Assembly: GCF_009729075.1 (NCBI RefSeq)
Contig: NZ_VTGY01000003.1
Span: 62,001 to 126,000 of the forward strand
Reading direction: 5' to 3'
Source: Mycolicibacterium sp. CBMA 226
GTDB taxonomy: Bacteria; Actinomycetota; Actinomycetes; Mycobacteriales; Mycobacteriaceae
Length of the DNA: 64,000 nucleotides
The notes beneath the pieces are model-generated. The model did no database searches, had not been told where the DNA came from, and saw only the letters and a program-made list of their open reading frames with translations. Numbering within the stretch: position 1 is the stretch's first letter; every line of letters starts with the position of its first letter. The position numbers and the translations under genes are program-made. Below, piece after piece: positions 34,135 through 46,229 of this stretch.

Positions 34135-34690
34135 TGACCCGACTGATGTAGCTGCTGTCGCGGGTGTCCACCTTCAGCTTGTCGCCGATGTTGATGAACA
34201 GCGGGACCTGGATCTCGGCGCCGGTCTCCAGGGTTGCCGGCTTGGTTCCGGCATTCGAGCGGTCGCCCTGCAGGCCCGGCTCGGTGTGCGCGACGACGAT
34301 GTCGATGCTGACGGGCAGTTCCAGGTACAGCGGTGCGCCGTTGTGGAACGCGATCTGCACCTGCAGGTTCTCCAGCAGGAAGCCGGCGGCGTTGCCCACG
34401 AGGGCCTCCGACAGCGGGTGCTGCTCGAAGTCCTCGGCATCCATGAAGACGAAGTCGCTGCCGTCGCGGTACAGGTACGTGGCGTCGCGACGGTCGACAG
34501 TCGCGGTCTCCACCTTCACGCCGGCGTTGAAGGTCTTGTCGACGACCTTGCCCGACAGCACATTCTTGAGCTTGGTGCGCACGAAGGCCGGACCCTTGCC
34601 GGGCTTGACGTGCTGGAACTCGGTGATCTGCCACAGTTGGCCCTCGATGTTGAGGACGAGACCATTCTTGAAGTCGGCGGTAGATGCCAC
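34127..34690 (-). CDS. efp: Translation elongation factor P
   Basis: This 187-residue EF-P binds ribosomes stalled at proline runs. It has the KOW-like N-terminal domain with loop PGKGPA (Lys near residue 32, the tip residue that is modified in some bacteria) and the central and C-terminal OB domains ([34 protein letters not shown]). The GTG start at 34690 gives the standard length. It is 28 nt downstream of pepQ and overlaps nusB. Confidence 0.97.
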   Translation of the reverse strand: MASTADFKNGLVLNIEGQLWQITEFQHVKPGKGPAFVRTKLKNVLSGKVVDKTFNAGVKVETATVDRRDATYLYRDGSDFVFMDAEDFEQHPLSEALVGNAAGFLLENLQVQIAFHNGAPLYLELPVSIDIVVAHTEPGLQGDRSNAGTKPATLETGAEIQVPLFINIGDKLKVDTRDSSYISRVNA

Positions 34691-34718
34691 GGTCGGTACT
34701 GCTCCTAGCTCTCTGTCA

Positions 34719-35822
34719 TCAGAGGATGGCCAGTTCCTTGGGGAACCGGGTAAGCAACTCAGGTGTGGGTGTCGTATCGCTACCAACGACGAGCGTGTCC
34801 TCGATTCGGACTCCGCCCCGGCCGGGCACGTAGACACCGGGCTCCACGGTGACCACGGAGCCAGCAAGCAGTGTACCGGCGGCGGCAGAGTTGATTCCCG
34901 GCGCTTCGTGAATCTGCAGCCCGACCCCGTGCCCGAGCCCGTGCGAGAACTGCTCCCCATAGCCGGCATCGGCGATGACCTGCCGCGATGCCCGATCGAC
35001 GGCCGACAGTGTCGTGCCCGGCACCAGCGCTTCCCGGCCGGCCCGCTGCGACGTCGCGACCAGGTCGTAGATGTCGCGCTGCCACTGCGCGACGGGCGCC
35101 AGCACGAACGTGCGGGTCATATCGGAGTGGTAGCCCTCGACCAATGCGCCGAAGTCGATCTTGACGAAATCACCGGCCGCCAGCACCGCGTCGGTGGGCC
35201 GGTGATGCGGGATCGCCGAGTTGGCGCCGGTGGCGACGATCGTCTCGAACGACGGCCCGTCGGCACCGTGGTCCAGCATCCGCGACTCCAGTTCGCGGCC
35301 GACCTCCTTCTCGGTCCGGCCGGCCCGCAGCCCGCCGGATTCGATCAGGTCCTTGAGCGCGGCGTCGGCGGCCTCGCAGGCCAGTCGCAGGATCGCGATC
35401 TCGCCGGCGTCCTTGACCTCGCGCAGCGCCTCGACCATGCCGGGTGCGCGGACCAGTTCGATGTCGCCACTGACTCGCTGCAGCGCCGCGTGGGCGTCGA
35501 CGGTCATGACGTGGCTTTCGAAGCCGAGCCGCTTCACTCCGGCGGCTTCGGCGGCGCGCACCAGTTGCGGTGCGCACGCCCGCTCGATGAGAACCTGCGC
35601 GTCCGGGGCCTGCTGCGCGGCCTGCGTCCGGTAGCGCCCGTCGGTAGCGAGAATCACCGAGTCTTGGCCCTCGTCCTGTTCAATGGGAATCAGCAACGCG
35701 GCGTTCGATCCCGTGAAGCCGGACAGGTAACGCACATTGACCAGGTCGGTTACCAGGATCGCATCCAGTTCGGCGGCCGCCAACTGGCGACGCAGAATGT
35801 GGCGCCGGTGGGAAATTGTCAC
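34719..35822 (-). CDS. pepQ: M24 metallopeptidase, Xaa-Pro dipeptidase/aminopeptidase
   Basis: This 367-residue protein has an N-terminal creatinase-like domain (residues about 1-125) and a C-terminal pita-bread domain. The five metal ligands are visible: Asp twice in [17 protein letters not shown], His in [11 protein letters not shown], Glu in TVEPGVY and Glu in VRIEDTLVV. It cleaves Xaa-Pro bonds in the cytosol. It heads the pepQ-efp-nusB operon; proline-related peptidase next to EF-P is a widespread conserved arrangement. It is divergent from the B-4DMT membrane protein gene with a 33-bp gap, so the promoters overlap. Confidence 0.95.
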   Translation of the reverse strand: MTISHRRHILRRQLAAAELDAILVTDLVNVRYLSGFTGSNAALLIPIEQDEGQDSVILATDGRYRTQAAQQAPDAQVLIERACAPQLVRAAEAAGVKRLGFESHVMTVDAHAALQRVSGDIELVRAPGMVEALREVKDAGEIAILRLACEAADAALKDLIESGGLRAGRTEKEVGRELESRMLDHGADGPSFETIVATGANSAIPHHRPTDAVLAAGDFVKIDFGALVEGYHSDMTRTFVLAPVAQWQRDIYDLVATSQRAGREALVPGTTLSAVDRASRQVIADAGYGEQFSHGLGHGVGLQIHEAPGINSAAAGTLLAGSVVTVEPGVYVPGRGGVRIEDTLVVGSDTTPTPELLTRFPKELAIL

Positions 35823-35855
35823 GATATGTGACGCTACTCGCTACGCTGTCTGCTC

Positions 35856-36425
35856 ATGAGTAAGTGGTTGCTGCGCGGAATCGTCTTTGCGGCGTTGATG
35901 GTGATCGTCCGATTGCTGCAGGGCGCGATGATCGGGGCCTGGGAAAAACAGTCTCTGACCATCAGTGTGACGCTCGTCGTGCTGTACGTGATCGCCGCCT
36001 TCGCCTGGGGCGTTTTCGACGGACAGAGCGACGCCAAGGCGCAGCCCGACCCCGACCGCCGCGAGGACCTGGCCATGGCCTGGCTCGTCGGTGGCCTGTT
36101 CGCCGGCATCGTCAGCGGCTTCTTCTCGTGGCTCATCGGCCAGTTCTACGACAACATCTACGTCGACGCGCTGGCCGCCGAGGTCACCACGTTCGCCGCG
36201 TTCACCGCGCTGATCGTCTTCGTGGGCGGCGTCTGCGGCGTGTCGCTCGGCCGCTGGCTGATCGACCGCAAGGCCCCGCCGCCCCCGAAGCACGACCACG
36301 CCGGTGACAGCGAGCGCACCGACACCGACGTGTTCGCCGCGGTCGCCGTCGCGGTCCCCGTCGAAGGTGCCGAAGGCAAAACCGAGGTCATCGAGACCAG
36401 GCCCAAAACCAACCCCGAGTCCTGA
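35856..36425 (+). CDS. B-4DMT family membrane protein (Rv2536-like)
   Basis: This 189-residue protein has four hydrophobic segments (about residues 5-25, 36-52, 73-95 and 108-135) and a charged C-terminal cytoplasmic tail with HDHAGDSERTD and Pro-rich stretches. It matches the place of Rv2536 beside pepQ. The family is annotated as a transporter on topology grounds only. It is the only + strand gene between nusB and mltG, and is followed by a strong intrinsic terminator. Confidence 0.85.
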   Translation: MSKWLLRGIVFAALMVIVRLLQGAMIGAWEKQSLTISVTLVVLYVIAAFAWGVFDGQSDAKAQPDPDRREDLAMAWLVGGLFAGIVSGFFSWLIGQFYDNIYVDALAAEVTTFAAFTALIVFVGGVCGVSLGRWLIDRKAPPPPKHDHAGDSERTDTDVFAAVAVAVPVEGAEGKTEVIETRPKTNPES

Positions 36426-36437
36426 GGCTCGGAGACA

Positions 36438-36475
36438 AAATCGCGGCCGGTCATCAGACCGGCCGCGATTTTTTG
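36438..36475. terminator. Perfect 16-bp stem intrinsic terminator, bidirectional
   Basis: The arms AAAATCGCGGCCGGTC (36438-36453) and the complement (36458-36473) enclose loop ATCA, and T-runs follow on both strands. It sits between the convergent B-4DMT and aroB genes and is the clearest rho-independent terminator in the window. Confidence 0.92.
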
Positions 36476-36493
36476 CTTGTCGACTACCTCAGG

Positions 36494-38205
<1,712 letters not shown>

Positions 38206-38209
38206 CAAG

Positions 38210-39412
38210 TTATCCGGACATCTGCGGTTCGCGCTCATGCACCGCACGCAGGTAGTTCTGGACGTTGGCGCGCGTCTCGGTCAACGAGTCGCCGCCGAAC
38301 TTGTCCAGCGCCGCGCGGGCCAGCACCAGCGCCACCATGGCCTCGACGACCACGCCGGCCGCCGGCACGGCGCACACGTCGGAACGCTGGTGGATCGCGA
38401 CAGCCTCCTCGCCGGTGGCCATGTCGACGGTGGCCAGCGCACGCGGGACGGTCGAGATCGGCTTCATCGCGGCCCGGACGCGCAGCGGCTGGCCGTTGGT
38501 CATGCCGCCTTCGAGGCCGCCGGCACGGTTGGTGGAACGCATCACGCCGTCGGGACCGGGGTACATCTCGTCATGGGCGACGGTGCCGCGACGCCGCGCG
38601 GTCTCGAAGCCGTCACCGATCTCGACACCCTTGATCGCCTGGATGCCCATCACGGCGGCCGCCAACTGGCTGTCGAGGCGGTTGTCGCCGCTGATGAACG
38701 AGCCGAGGCCGATCGGCAGTCCGCTGACCACCACCTCGACCACGCCACCGAGGGTGTCGCCGTCCTTCTTGGCAGCCTCGATCTCGGCGATCATCGACTC
38801 TTCTGCGGCCTTGTCGAACGCACGCACCGGGCTGTCGTCGATGGCGTCCAGATCCTCGGGCTGCGGGACCGGGCCGTCGTAAGGCTTGGACGCGCCGATG
38901 GCGATCACGTGCGAGACTACCTCGACGCCGAGCGCCTGCTTCAGGAACGCGCGGGCGACGGTGCCGGCGGCGACGCGGGCCGCGGTCTCGCGGGCGCTGG
39001 CGCGCTCGAGCACCGGGCGGGCGTCGTCGAAGCCGTACTTGAGCATGCCGGCGTAGTCGGCGTGGCCGGGCCGGGGCCGGGTCAGCGGCGCGTTGCGCGC
39101 CACGTCGAGCTCGGACGGATCGACCGGGTCCGAGGCCATGACGGTCTCCCACTTGGGCCATTCGGTGTTGCCGATCTGGATGGCGATGGGGCCACCCAGC
39201 GTCTGACCGTGCCGAACGCCGCCGAGCAGCGTGACTTCGTCCTTTTCGAACTTCATCCGGGCACCGCGACCGTAGCCGAGACGACGCCGCTGCAACTGCG
39301 TGGCGATGTCGTCCGAGGTCACCGAAAGACCGGCCACCATGCCTTCGAGCATGGCCACCAGGGCACGACCGTGGGATTCACCTGCTGTGGTCCATCGCAA
39401 CACGAGTCCCAT
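38210..39412 (-). CDS. aroC: Chorismate synthase
   Basis: This 400-residue FMN-dependent enzyme converts EPSP to chorismate, the last common step to aromatic amino acids and mycobactin precursors. Family signatures include GESHGRALV (about 10-18), [15 protein letters not shown], and the C-terminal [17 protein letters not shown]. The start at 39412 (MGLVLRW) is standard; an upstream extension would overlap the GNAT gene. It opens the aroC-aroK-aroB unit, 34 nt after the acetyltransferase gene. Confidence 0.97.
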   Translation of the reverse strand: MGLVLRWTTAGESHGRALVAMLEGMVAGLSVTSDDIATQLQRRRLGYGRGARMKFEKDEVTLLGGVRHGQTLGGPIAIQIGNTEWPKWETVMASDPVDPSELDVARNAPLTRPRPGHADYAGMLKYGFDDARPVLERASARETAARVAAGTVARAFLKQALGVEVVSHVIAIGASKPYDGPVPQPEDLDAIDDSPVRAFDKAAEESMIAEIEAAKKDGDTLGGVVEVVVSGLPIGLGSFISGDNRLDSQLAAAVMGIQAIKGVEIGDGFETARRRGTVAHDEMYPGPDGVMRSTNRAGGLEGGMTNGQPLRVRAAMKPISTVPRALATVDMATGEEAVAIHQRSDVCAVPAAGVVVEAMVALVLARAALDKFGGDSLTETRANVQNYLRAVHEREPQMSG

Positions 39413-39446
39413 TGTCCCATGAGGGCCTTTACCGGCTGAAATCTCC

Positions 39447-39941
39447 TCAGCGCAGGCTGCATTGCAGCAGCACGGTGTCGATGTCCCGGCCGTGCTTGTG
39501 GCCGACCTGCCGCAGCCGGCCGGCGTCGTCGAAACCCAGTTTCTTGTGCAGCGCAATGGACGACGGGTCGCCGCTGTCGGCGATCACGGCGATCACCTCG
39601 CGCACGCCTGCGGCGCGGGCGGCGTCCAGCAGCGCGCCGAGCAACTCGGACCCCGCGCCCTGTCCGGTAGCCCAGGGGGCCAGGTAGATCGAGTCCTCCA
39701 CCGTGCCGTGATAGGCCGGCCGGGATTTCCAGGGCAGGCAATATGCGTACCCCGCGACCTTGCCTTCACGTTCGACCACCAGGAACGGCAGGCCGGCCGT
39801 CGCGACCCTGGCGAACCGCGTCTGCCATTCGTCGGCGGCCGGCGGCTCCAGTTCGAACGACGCGACGCTGCCCAGCACGTAGTGCGCGTAGATCTCGGCG
39901 ATGGCGGGCAGGTCAGCGGTGGTGGCGGCGCGCGTGGTCAT
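39447..39941 (-). CDS. GNAT acetyltransferase, phosphinothricin/methionine-sulfone N-acetyltransferase (Pat/Bar) type
   Basis: This 164-residue protein has the GNAT fold with acetyl-CoA loop QGAGSELL (about 103-110). It also has [15 protein letters not shown], which in the Pat/Bar/YncA family precedes the substrate pocket, and [22 protein letters not shown] near the C-terminus. Relatives acetylate phosphinothricin, methionine sulfone or similar amines. The ATG at 39941 overlaps the prepilin peptidase stop by 4 nt. A role in shikimate biosynthesis is not implied. Confidence 0.88.
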   Translation of the reverse strand: MTTRAATTADLPAIAEIYAHYVLGSVASFELEPPAADEWQTRFARVATAGLPFLVVEREGKVAGYAYCLPWKSRPAYHGTVEDSIYLAPWATGQGAGSELLGALLDAARAAGVREVIAVIADSGDPSSIALHKKLGFDDAGRLRQVGHKHGRDIDTVLLQCSLR

Positions 39942-40369
39942 GGTGAGGCAAAGGTACCGAGCACGACGGCCGCCGCACTCGCCAGGCACATCGACGGGCC
40001 GTGCGGCACGGTCGGGCCGCGGCGTCGCAAAAGGACGACCACAGCACAGCCGGCGGTGAGCAGCGGTGCGCCCATCGCCGCGAGCAGCCACACGTCGGCG
40101 CCGAACGTCCCGGTCAGCGCGCCCAGCCCGAGGGCGAGTTTGACGTCCCCGCCGCCCATCGCCGTGGGGCTCACCAGATGGATCAGGAGGTAGAGCGCGC
40201 ACAGCGCGGCCGCCCCGGCCAGCGCGGCCACCCCGCGCTCGGAGACACCGGCCGCCAGCAGAATCACCGCGGCGCCGGGCAGCGTCAGCCAGTTCGGCAG
40301 CCGCCGCTCGCGTAGGTCGTAAGCCGTCAGCGCGATCATCCACGCACCAATAGCCAAGCCCGCCGCCAT
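39938..40369 (-). CDS. A24-type prepilin peptidase, core domain only
   Basis: This 143-residue membrane protein has about four hydrophobic segments and the aspartyl-protease motifs of type IV prepilin peptidases: Asp in LTAYDLRERRLPN (about residue 17) and GGGDVKL (GxGD motif, about 73-76). It lacks the N-terminal methyltransferase and zinc-motif part of full-length PilD. The size matches M. tuberculosis Rv2551c. No pilin or secretion gene is nearby. It starts the short run prepilin peptidase-GNAT-aroC. Confidence 0.85.
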   Translation of the reverse strand: MAAGLAIGAWMIALTAYDLRERRLPNWLTLPGAAVILLAAGVSERGVAALAGAAALCALYLLIHLVSPTAMGGGDVKLALGLGALTGTFGADVWLLAAMGAPLLTAGCAVVVLLRRRGPTVPHGPSMCLASAAAVVLGTFASP

Positions 40370-40786
40370 CTTTCGAGGCTACGGGCGCAGCACCGGGCGT
40401 CCCGACACGAATAAATACGGCGGGGCCGCGCTCGGCGAGATCAGTACGTAGCTTCAACCATGGGGCACATCCGGCAGCGGTGATTGAAGCTAGGTACCTC
40501 TTCAGGCCTTGCGACGTCCCTGAGAGCAATAACCAGCGGCGGATTACCACCACGATTGCACTCACGTACTCCGCTTCGGATCTACTGATTGATCTGAAGG
40601 TCACGGTCAGGAGCTCCGACCGGCTCGCCGCTCGATTCTGCGCTCACGGTCTCGCGTACTCGGGCTTTTGCGCCGTAGCCGCGGAGTCAACGCCAGCCTC
40701 GCGTTCGCCCTGCGCCCAGGGCCTTCGCTACTCGAACTTTACGACCGTCAGTGCAGGGTCAGCGTGGTGAAGTCGGCGCTCAGGAC
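40370..40786. other. Unusually long non-coding gap between aroE and the prepilin peptidase gene
   Basis: This is a 417-bp stretch with no convincing gene on either strand. It contains an imperfect 14-bp inverted repeat (40444-40497) and three loosely similar segments resembling TCNCGTACTC (about 40561, 40653 and 40720). GC content is visibly lower than in the flanking genes. Part must hold the promoter for the minus-strand prepilin peptidase-aroC genes. In M. tuberculosis this position carries a large block of toxin-antitoxin and lipoprotein genes. Confidence 0.45.
40444..40497. repeat. 14-bp inverted repeat in the aroE-prepilin peptidase gap
   Basis: GTACGTAGCTTCAA (40444-40457) pairs with TTGAAGCTAGGTAC (40484-40497) at 13 of 14 positions, around a 26-nt loop. 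No T-run follows. It could be an RNA hairpin, a protein site or a mobile-element end; the sequence alone does not decide. Confidence 0.5.
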
Positions 40787-41584
40787 TCAGCTCGCCGCGA
40801 GCGCCGCAGCCATCGCCGCGCGCGGCGCCGGCATCCCGGTGAACTGCTCCACCTGGGCGAAGGCCTGGTTCAGCAGCATCTGCAGGCCGCTGACCACGCG
40901 GCCACCGGCGGACGCGACAGCAGCAGCCAACGGCGTCGGCCACGGGTCGTAGATGGCGTCGAGCAAAACGGCCGCGCCGGCCACGGAAGCAGAGAACTGC
41001 GCGGCCACGTCGGCCGGCAGCGTATTGACCACGACGCCAAGGGCATTCAGCGGTTCGCCGAGCGCGACCCACCGGGTCGCGACGCCAAGCCGATCCCCCA
41101 ACGCCACCAACGACGCGGCCTTGTCCGCATTGCGGGCGACGATCGCCAGGTCCCGCACACCGAGTTCGGCCAGGGCGACGACGGCCGCGGGCGCGGTGCC
41201 ACCGGAGCCCAGTACGGCCGCCCTGCTGATCGTGCTGCCCGACACCTCACCGAGCGCGCCCACCACGCCGTCGACGTCGGTGTTGTCGGCACGCCAGCCG
41301 CCGTCGACGCGCACCAGGGTGTTGGCCGAGCCGACGAGCTCAGCGCGCGCGGTGCGCTCGGTCGCGAACCGCAGTGCCGCGAACTTGCCGGGCATCGTGA
41401 CCGAGACGCCGACCCATTCCGGACCGAAACCGCCGACCAGACCGGGCAATTGGGCCTCGGTGCATTCGATGCGGTCGTAGGTCCAGTCGGTCAGCCCGAG
41501 CTCACGGTATGCCGCCAGGTGCAGCTGCGGAGACCTCGAATGCGCGATGGGCGAGCCCAGGACCGCCGCGCGACGCGCACTCAT
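40787..41584 (-). CDS. aroE: Shikimate dehydrogenase
   Basis: This 265-residue enzyme reduces 3-dehydroshikimate with NADPH. The shikimate site shows SPIAHSRSP (about 11-19), the catalytic Lys in VTMPGKFAAL, and NTDVDG. The Rossmann loop is GSGGTAPAA. The start at 41584 gives [10 protein letters not shown] and overlaps the mltG stop (ATGA). An extended upstream frame would lie inside mltG. Order mltG-aroE matches the actinobacterial norm. Confidence 0.95.
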   Translation of the reverse strand: MSARRAAVLGSPIAHSRSPQLHLAAYRELGLTDWTYDRIECTEAQLPGLVGGFGPEWVGVSVTMPGKFAALRFATERTARAELVGSANTLVRVDGGWRADNTDVDGVVGALGEVSGSTISRAAVLGSGGTAPAAVVALAELGVRDLAIVARNADKAASLVALGDRLGVATRWVALGEPLNALGVVVNTLPADVAAQFSASVAGAAVLLDAIYDPWPTPLAAAVASAGGRVVSGLQMLLNQAFAQVEQFTGMPAPRAAMAAALAAS

Positions 41585-42870
41585 CGAGCGCTGTCGAGCA
41601 CGCCGTTGTGCTTGGCGAGCTCGATGCTGGCGAGGTGCTGCTGGTAGTCCCGGGTGAACACCGTCGTGCCCTGCAGGTCGATGGTCACGAAGTACAGCCA
41701 GTCCCCTGGCGCCGGATCCTGCGCCGCGACGACCGCGGGCTGGCCGGGCGAACAGATGGGCGTGACCGGAAGGCCTTCGCGCACATAGGTGTTCCACGGC
41801 GTCGCCTGCTCGCGGTCGGCATCGGTGGTGGCCACCTCCTGCCGATCCAGCGGGTAGTTCACCGTCGAGTCGAACTGCAGCCTGCGGTGATCAGGGGTCG
41901 CCAGCCGGTTGTAGATGACGCGGGCGACCTTGGCGAAGTCCTGCGGGCTGGACTCGCGCTGCACCAGCGACGCCACGATGAGGATCTGATATGGGTTCAG
42001 GTTGGCAGCCGCGCCGGCGTCGAGCAGGCCGCCTTTTTCGTACTGGTGACCGCTCGAGCTGATGAGGCTCGCCAAAATCGACTCCGGTGTGCCGTCCGGG
42101 TCCACGTTCCACGTACCCGGCGCGATGAGGCCCTCGAGCCGGCGGTGATCGGCGCCCAGCGCCTTCACCGGCCCCGCGGCCCAGCTCGGCACCAGCAGCG
42201 TCGTGACGTCGGCGGCACCGGCGGCCTTCTTCAGGTCGTCGGCGGACACGCACTTGCGCTTGCCGTCGAGGTCGACGCAGGAGGCGGCCGAGATCAGACT
42301 GAAGATGCCCTGGTTGATCTTGTTCGTCTTGACGTCGGTGGTGTCGTCGAGCTGGCGGCCTTCGGGGATCACCAGCCGGCCCACCCGGTTGTTCTTCTCG
42401 GTGAGCCGGGACACCGCGCTCGCCGCCGAGATCTCCGTCCGCAGCTTGTAGAAGCCCGGCTGAATCTCGGTCATCGCCTTGTTGCCCTCGGCGGCCTGCA
42501 CGAACGTCTTCACGTTGGCCACGACGCCGTGGTCGTGCAGGTTCTGCCCGATGGCGGTGGTCGAGTCGCCCTGATGCACCTCGATGACGAGGTCGTTGTT
42601 GCCGTCACCGGAGTAGTCGTTGCCCGAGCCGAAGATGCCGTGCCACAGGCGCGAACCCAGGAACACCGCACTGACCACGACGACGATGAACACCGTCACC
42701 GCCGCGACGCTGCGGCGACGACGGCGTTTGCGGTTGCGCTCGGCGCGGACCCGCTCGGTCCGGCTCATGCCGCGGCGCGGACGGCCCACCGATTCTGGCT
42801 TGATGCGGGTGCTGCCCCACTCGTCGTCGTCACCCGGGGCGTCGGGGCGCATGTCCTCGGCCGGGGTCAC
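41581..42870 (-). CDS. mltG: Endolytic transglycosylase MltG
   Basis: This 429-residue protein has an Arg-rich cytoplasmic N-terminus with basic RKRRRRR (about 47-53), one membrane helix at about 54-72, a LysM-like segment ([17 protein letters not shown]) and the YceG catalytic domain with Glu in [11 protein letters not shown] (about 306). It cleaves nascent peptidoglycan strands. The tail contains two Cys pairs ([21 protein letters not shown]). It is translationally coupled with ruvX (4-nt overlap) and aroE. Confidence 0.93.
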   Translation of the reverse strand: MTPAEDMRPDAPGDDDEWGSTRIKPESVGRPRRGMSRTERVRAERNRKRRRRRSVAAVTVFIVVVVSAVFLGSRLWHGIFGSGNDYSGDGNNDLVIEVHQGDSTTAIGQNLHDHGVVANVKTFVQAAEGNKAMTEIQPGFYKLRTEISAASAVSRLTEKNNRVGRLVIPEGRQLDDTTDVKTNKINQGIFSLISAASCVDLDGKRKCVSADDLKKAAGAADVTTLLVPSWAAGPVKALGADHRRLEGLIAPGTWNVDPDGTPESILASLISSSGHQYEKGGLLDAGAAANLNPYQILIVASLVQRESSPQDFAKVARVIYNRLATPDHRRLQFDSTVNYPLDRQEVATTDADREQATPWNTYVREGLPVTPICSPGQPAVVAAQDPAPGDWLYFVTIDLQGTTVFTRDYQQHLASIELAKHNGVLDSAR

Positions 42871-43376
42871 AGGTCGGCCTCCTCGGCCCGCTCGCGGGCG
42901 GCCAGCACCGTGCGGCGCATGTCCAGCCAGTTCTGCAGGATGCCGACAGCTGCCACCTGATCGATCATCTGACGTTGCCCCTTCGCGCGCACTCCGGCCT
43001 CCCGCAGCGAGCGCTGCGCGGTCACCGTCGTCAGCCGTTCGTCGGCCATCCGTACCGGAGTCGGCGCCACCCGGACCGCCAGCGCGTCAGCCACCTCGAT
43101 CGCATCCCACGCCGAGCTGCTCGCCCGGTCCTTCAGTGTGCGCGGCAACCCGACGACGATCTCGACCGCGTCCTGCTCACCGGCCAGCTTCACCAGCCGG
43201 CCCAGGTGCTTGTCGGTCTTGTCGCGGCGCACCGTCTCGAGCGGCGTCGCCAGGATGCCGTCCGGGTCGCACACCGCGACACCGATCCGCACGGTGCCGA
43301 CGTCGATGCCGAGCCGGCGACCGCGTCCGGGGTCATCGGCGCCGGGGCGGTCGGGCATGCGATCGGTATCGGCCAA
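42867..43376 (-). CDS. ruvX: Putative Holliday junction resolvase / pre-16S rRNA nuclease YqgF
   Basis: This 169-residue RNase H-like protein has the N-terminal [12 protein letters not shown] (catalytic Asp), [19 protein letters not shown] (catalytic Glu) and a late Asp in DQVAAVGIL. It is essential in many bacteria for 16S 5' maturation. It lies between alaS and mltG with a 2-nt gap and 4-nt overlap, the usual arrangement in this phylum. Confidence 0.94.
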   Translation of the reverse strand: MADTDRMPDRPGADDPGRGRRLGIDVGTVRIGVAVCDPDGILATPLETVRRDKTDKHLGRLVKLAGEQDAVEIVVGLPRTLKDRASSSAWDAIEVADALAVRVAPTPVRMADERLTTVTAQRSLREAGVRAKGQRQMIDQVAAVGILQNWLDMRRTVLAARERAEEADL

Positions 43377-43378
43377 AG

Positions 43379-46066
43379 CTAGCTCCGGCCCAGTTCAGCG
43401 CGTAGCGCGGCCAGGCCCGCGTCGATACCCGCTGCCCCTTTACCGGAACCCTGTGCCAGATCGGCCTTTCCACCACCACGGCCACCGACGGCGGCGCCCA
43501 GCTGCTGCACCAGATCGTTGGCCTTGAACCCGAGATCCTGCGCGGCGGCGTTGACGGCCACCACGTACGGCACCGAGTCACCCGAGTCGGCGATCAGGGC
43601 GATCACTGCCGGCTCGGATCCGAGCTTGCCCTTGATGTCGCCGACGAGGGTGCGCAGGTCACCGCCGGAGAAACCGCCGGCCATCCGCTGCGCGACGACG
43701 CGCACCTTGCCGATGAGCTCGGCACCGGCCGCGGCGTTCGCGCCAGCGGCCTTGGCGCCGGCCAGACGAACCTTGTCGAGTTCCTTCTCGGCGGCCTTGA
43801 GCTTCTCGACGAGGGTGGCCACGCGTGCGGGCACCTCGTCCGAGGGCACCTTCAGCGACGAGGCCAGGCCGGCCATCAGCGCGCGTTCCTTGGCCAGGTG
43901 GCGGAACGACTCGAGCCCGACGTAGGCCTCGACACGGCGCACGCCCGAACCCACCGACGACTCGCCGAGGATGGTCACCGGGCCGATCTGCGCCGAACGC
44001 TCGACGTGGGTACCGCCGCACAGCTCCAGCGAGAAGGGGCCGCCGATCTCGACGACGCGGACCTCGTCCGGGTAGGACTCGCCGAACATCGCCATGGCGC
44101 CCATCGCCTTGGCCTTCTCCAGCTTCTCGTGGAAGGTGTGCACCTCGAAGTCGGCCTGTACCGCCTCGTTGGTGACTTCCTCGACCTGGGCGCGCTGCTC
44201 GTCGGTCAACGCACCCTGGTAGTTGAAGTCGAACCGCAGGTAACCCGGACGGTTCAGCGAACCAGCCTGAACGGCGTTGGGGCCCAACACCTGTCGCAGC
44301 GCGGCGTGGACCATGTGGGTGCCCGAGTGCCCCTGGGTCGCACCGCGGCGCCACGTCGGGTCGACCGCAGCCGTCACGGTGTCGCCCTCGACGAACTCAC
44401 CGGACTCGACGTTGATGGTGTGCACCCACAGCGACTTGGCGATTTTCTGTACATCGGTGACCGCGGCCTTGGCGGTGGCCGACGAGCCGGTGCCGGTGAT
44501 GGTGCCGGTGTCGGCGATCTGGCCACCCGACTCGGCGTACAGCGGCGTCCGGTCCAGCACGAGCTCGACGCGATCGGAACCCTCGCCGCCGTGCGAGACC
44601 ACGGGGACCCGCTTGCCGTCGACGAAGATGCCGAGAATCCTTGCCTCGGAAGTCAATTCGTCGAAGCCGGTGAACTCGGTGGGGCCGGCGTCAACCAGGT
44701 CCCGGAACGCCGACAGGTCGGCGTGCGCATGCTTGCGGGCCGCGGCGTCGGCCTTGGCGCGGGCCCGCTGCTCGGCCATCAGGCTGCGGAAACCTACCTC
44801 GTCCACCGACAGACCGGCTTCGGCGGCCATCTCGAGCGTCAGCTCGACCGGGAACCCGTAGGTGTCGTGCAGCGTGAAGGCGTCACTGCCGGAGACGACG
44901 GTCTTGCCCGCAGCCTTGGTGGCCGCCGCAGCGTCCTCGAACAGCCGCGAACCCGACGCGAGGGTGCGGTTGAAGGCGGTCTCCTCGGCGACCGCGATGC
45001 GGTTGATGCGCTCGAAGTCGGTGACCAGCTCCGGGTACGACGGACCCATCGTGTCGCGGACAGTGGCCATCAGGTCGGACATGATCGGCTGCTCGACACC
45101 GAGCAGCTTGGCGGCCCGGATGATGCGGCGCAGCAGGCGGCGCAGCACGTAGCCGCGGCCTTCGTTACCGGGGGTGACGCCGTCGCCGATGATGATGGCG
45201 GCGGTGCGGCTGTGGTCGGCGATGACGCGGTAGCGCACGTCGTCCGCGTGGTTGCCGGCACCGTAGTGGCGGGGCGCCACCGAGGCGACCATGTCGATCA
45301 CGGGACGGACCAGGTCGGTCTCGTAGACGTTGTCGACGCCCTGCAGGAGGCAGGCGATGCGCTCGACACCCATGCCGGTGTCGATGTTCTGGCGCGGCAG
45401 CGGGCCGAGGATCTCGAAGTCGGTCTTGCTGGTGCCCTCGCCGCGCTCGTTCTCCATGAACACGAGGTTCCAGATTTCGATGTAGCGGTCCTCGTTGGCC
45501 TCGGGACCACCGTCGATGCCGTACTCGGGGCCGCGGTCGTAGTAGATCTCCGAACACGGGCCGCACGGGCCGGGAATGCCCATGGACCAGTAGTTGTCGG
45601 CCTTGCCGCGGCGCTGGATGCGCTCCGGCGGCAGCCCGGCGATCTCCTCCCAGAGCCCGATGGCCTCGTCGTCATCGAGATAGACCGTGGCCCAAAGCTT
45701 TTCGGGGTCGAAGCCGTAGCCGCCCTCGGATACCGGGTTGGTCAGCAGATCCCAGGCGAGCGCGATGGCGCCGCGCTTGAAGTAGTCGCCGAAGGAGAAG
45801 TTGCCGGCCATCTGGAAGAAAGTGTTGTGCCGGGTGGTGATGCCCACCTCGTCGATATCCGGCGTGCGGATGCACTTCTGGACGCTGGTCGCCTTGTCGT
45901 ACGGCGACGTACGGGCACCCAGGAAGTAAGGCACGAACTGCACCATGCCCGCGTTGACGAACAACAGGTTCGGATCGTCCAGGATCACCGATGCGCTCGG
46001 CACCTCGGTGTGGCCCGCTTTCACGAAATGATCGAGGAATCGTTTCCTGATCTCGTGTGTCTGCAC
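43379..46066 (-). CDS. alaS: Alanyl-tRNA synthetase
   Basis: This 895-residue class II synthetase has HTEVPSASV and FTNAGM-like FVNAGMVQF in the catalytic domain, the [13 protein letters not shown] segment, an editing domain with zinc ligands [12 protein letters not shown] and LCGGTHV, and the C-terminal GxGxxGGG region ([17 protein letters not shown]1). The start is a GTG at 46066 with AAGGA 9 nt upstream; an in-frame extension upstream is not needed. It precedes ruvX by 2 nt. Confidence 0.96.
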   Translation of the reverse strand: MQTHEIRKRFLDHFVKAGHTEVPSASVILDDPNLLFVNAGMVQFVPYFLGARTSPYDKATSVQKCIRTPDIDEVGITTRHNTFFQMAGNFSFGDYFKRGAIALAWDLLTNPVSEGGYGFDPEKLWATVYLDDDEAIGLWEEIAGLPPERIQRRGKADNYWSMGIPGPCGPCSEIYYDRGPEYGIDGGPEANEDRYIEIWNLVFMENERGEGTSKTDFEILGPLPRQNIDTGMGVERIACLLQGVDNVYETDLVRPVIDMVASVAPRHYGAGNHADDVRYRVIADHSRTAAIIIGDGVTPGNEGRGYVLRRLLRRIIRAAKLLGVEQPIMSDLMATVRDTMGPSYPELVTDFERINRIAVAEETAFNRTLASGSRLFEDAAAATKAAGKTVVSGSDAFTLHDTYGFPVELTLEMAAEAGLSVDEVGFRSLMAEQRARAKADAAARKHAHADLSAFRDLVDAGPTEFTGFDELTSEARILGIFVDGKRVPVVSHGGEGSDRVELVLDRTPLYAESGGQIADTGTITGTGSSATAKAAVTDVQKIAKSLWVHTINVESGEFVEGDTVTAAVDPTWRRGATQGHSGTHMVHAALRQVLGPNAVQAGSLNRPGYLRFDFNYQGALTDEQRAQVEEVTNEAVQADFEVHTFHEKLEKAKAMGAMAMFGESYPDEVRVVEIGGPFSLELCGGTHVERSAQIGPVTILGESSVGSGVRRVEAYVGLESFRHLAKERALMAGLASSLKVPSDEVPARVATLVEKLKAAEKELDKVRLAGAKAAGANAAAGAELIGKVRVVAQRMAGGFSGGDLRTLVGDIKGKLGSEPAVIALIADSGDSVPYVVAVNAAAQDLGFKANDLVQQLGAAVGGRGGGKADLAQGSGKGAAGIDAGLAALRAELGRS

Positions 46067-46229
46067 GTGCTGCTGTCCTTCATCGACCGGGTAGTTGCCC
46101 GCATAACAGTACCGGGTGCGGATTTGGCCCCAGCCCATGAACCATTGTGCGTCGCGGCACCACGGAGGACAGTTGTCTCTATCCGGTGGCGCCACCGGAG
46201 CGCCGCCCTGAATAAAGAGGGGGTGGACC
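46067..46229. promoter_or_regulatory. Divergent promoter region of alaS and the Rv2557/2558-like gene
   Basis: This 163-bp gap holds promoters for both divergent genes. No T-box-like leader or tRNA-like feature was seen upstream of alaS. GGGGG at about 46218 precedes the GTG at 46230. Confidence 0.35.

Noticed and set aside
34127..34969. A longer EF-P start
   Set aside because: The extension overlaps pepQ and gives 280 residues; the GTG at 34690 gives the normal 187.
46067..46229. T-box riboswitch or tRNA-like leader before alaS
   Set aside because: No T-box sequence or stem pattern was seen, and aminoacyl-tRNA T-boxes are not expected for alaS in this genus.
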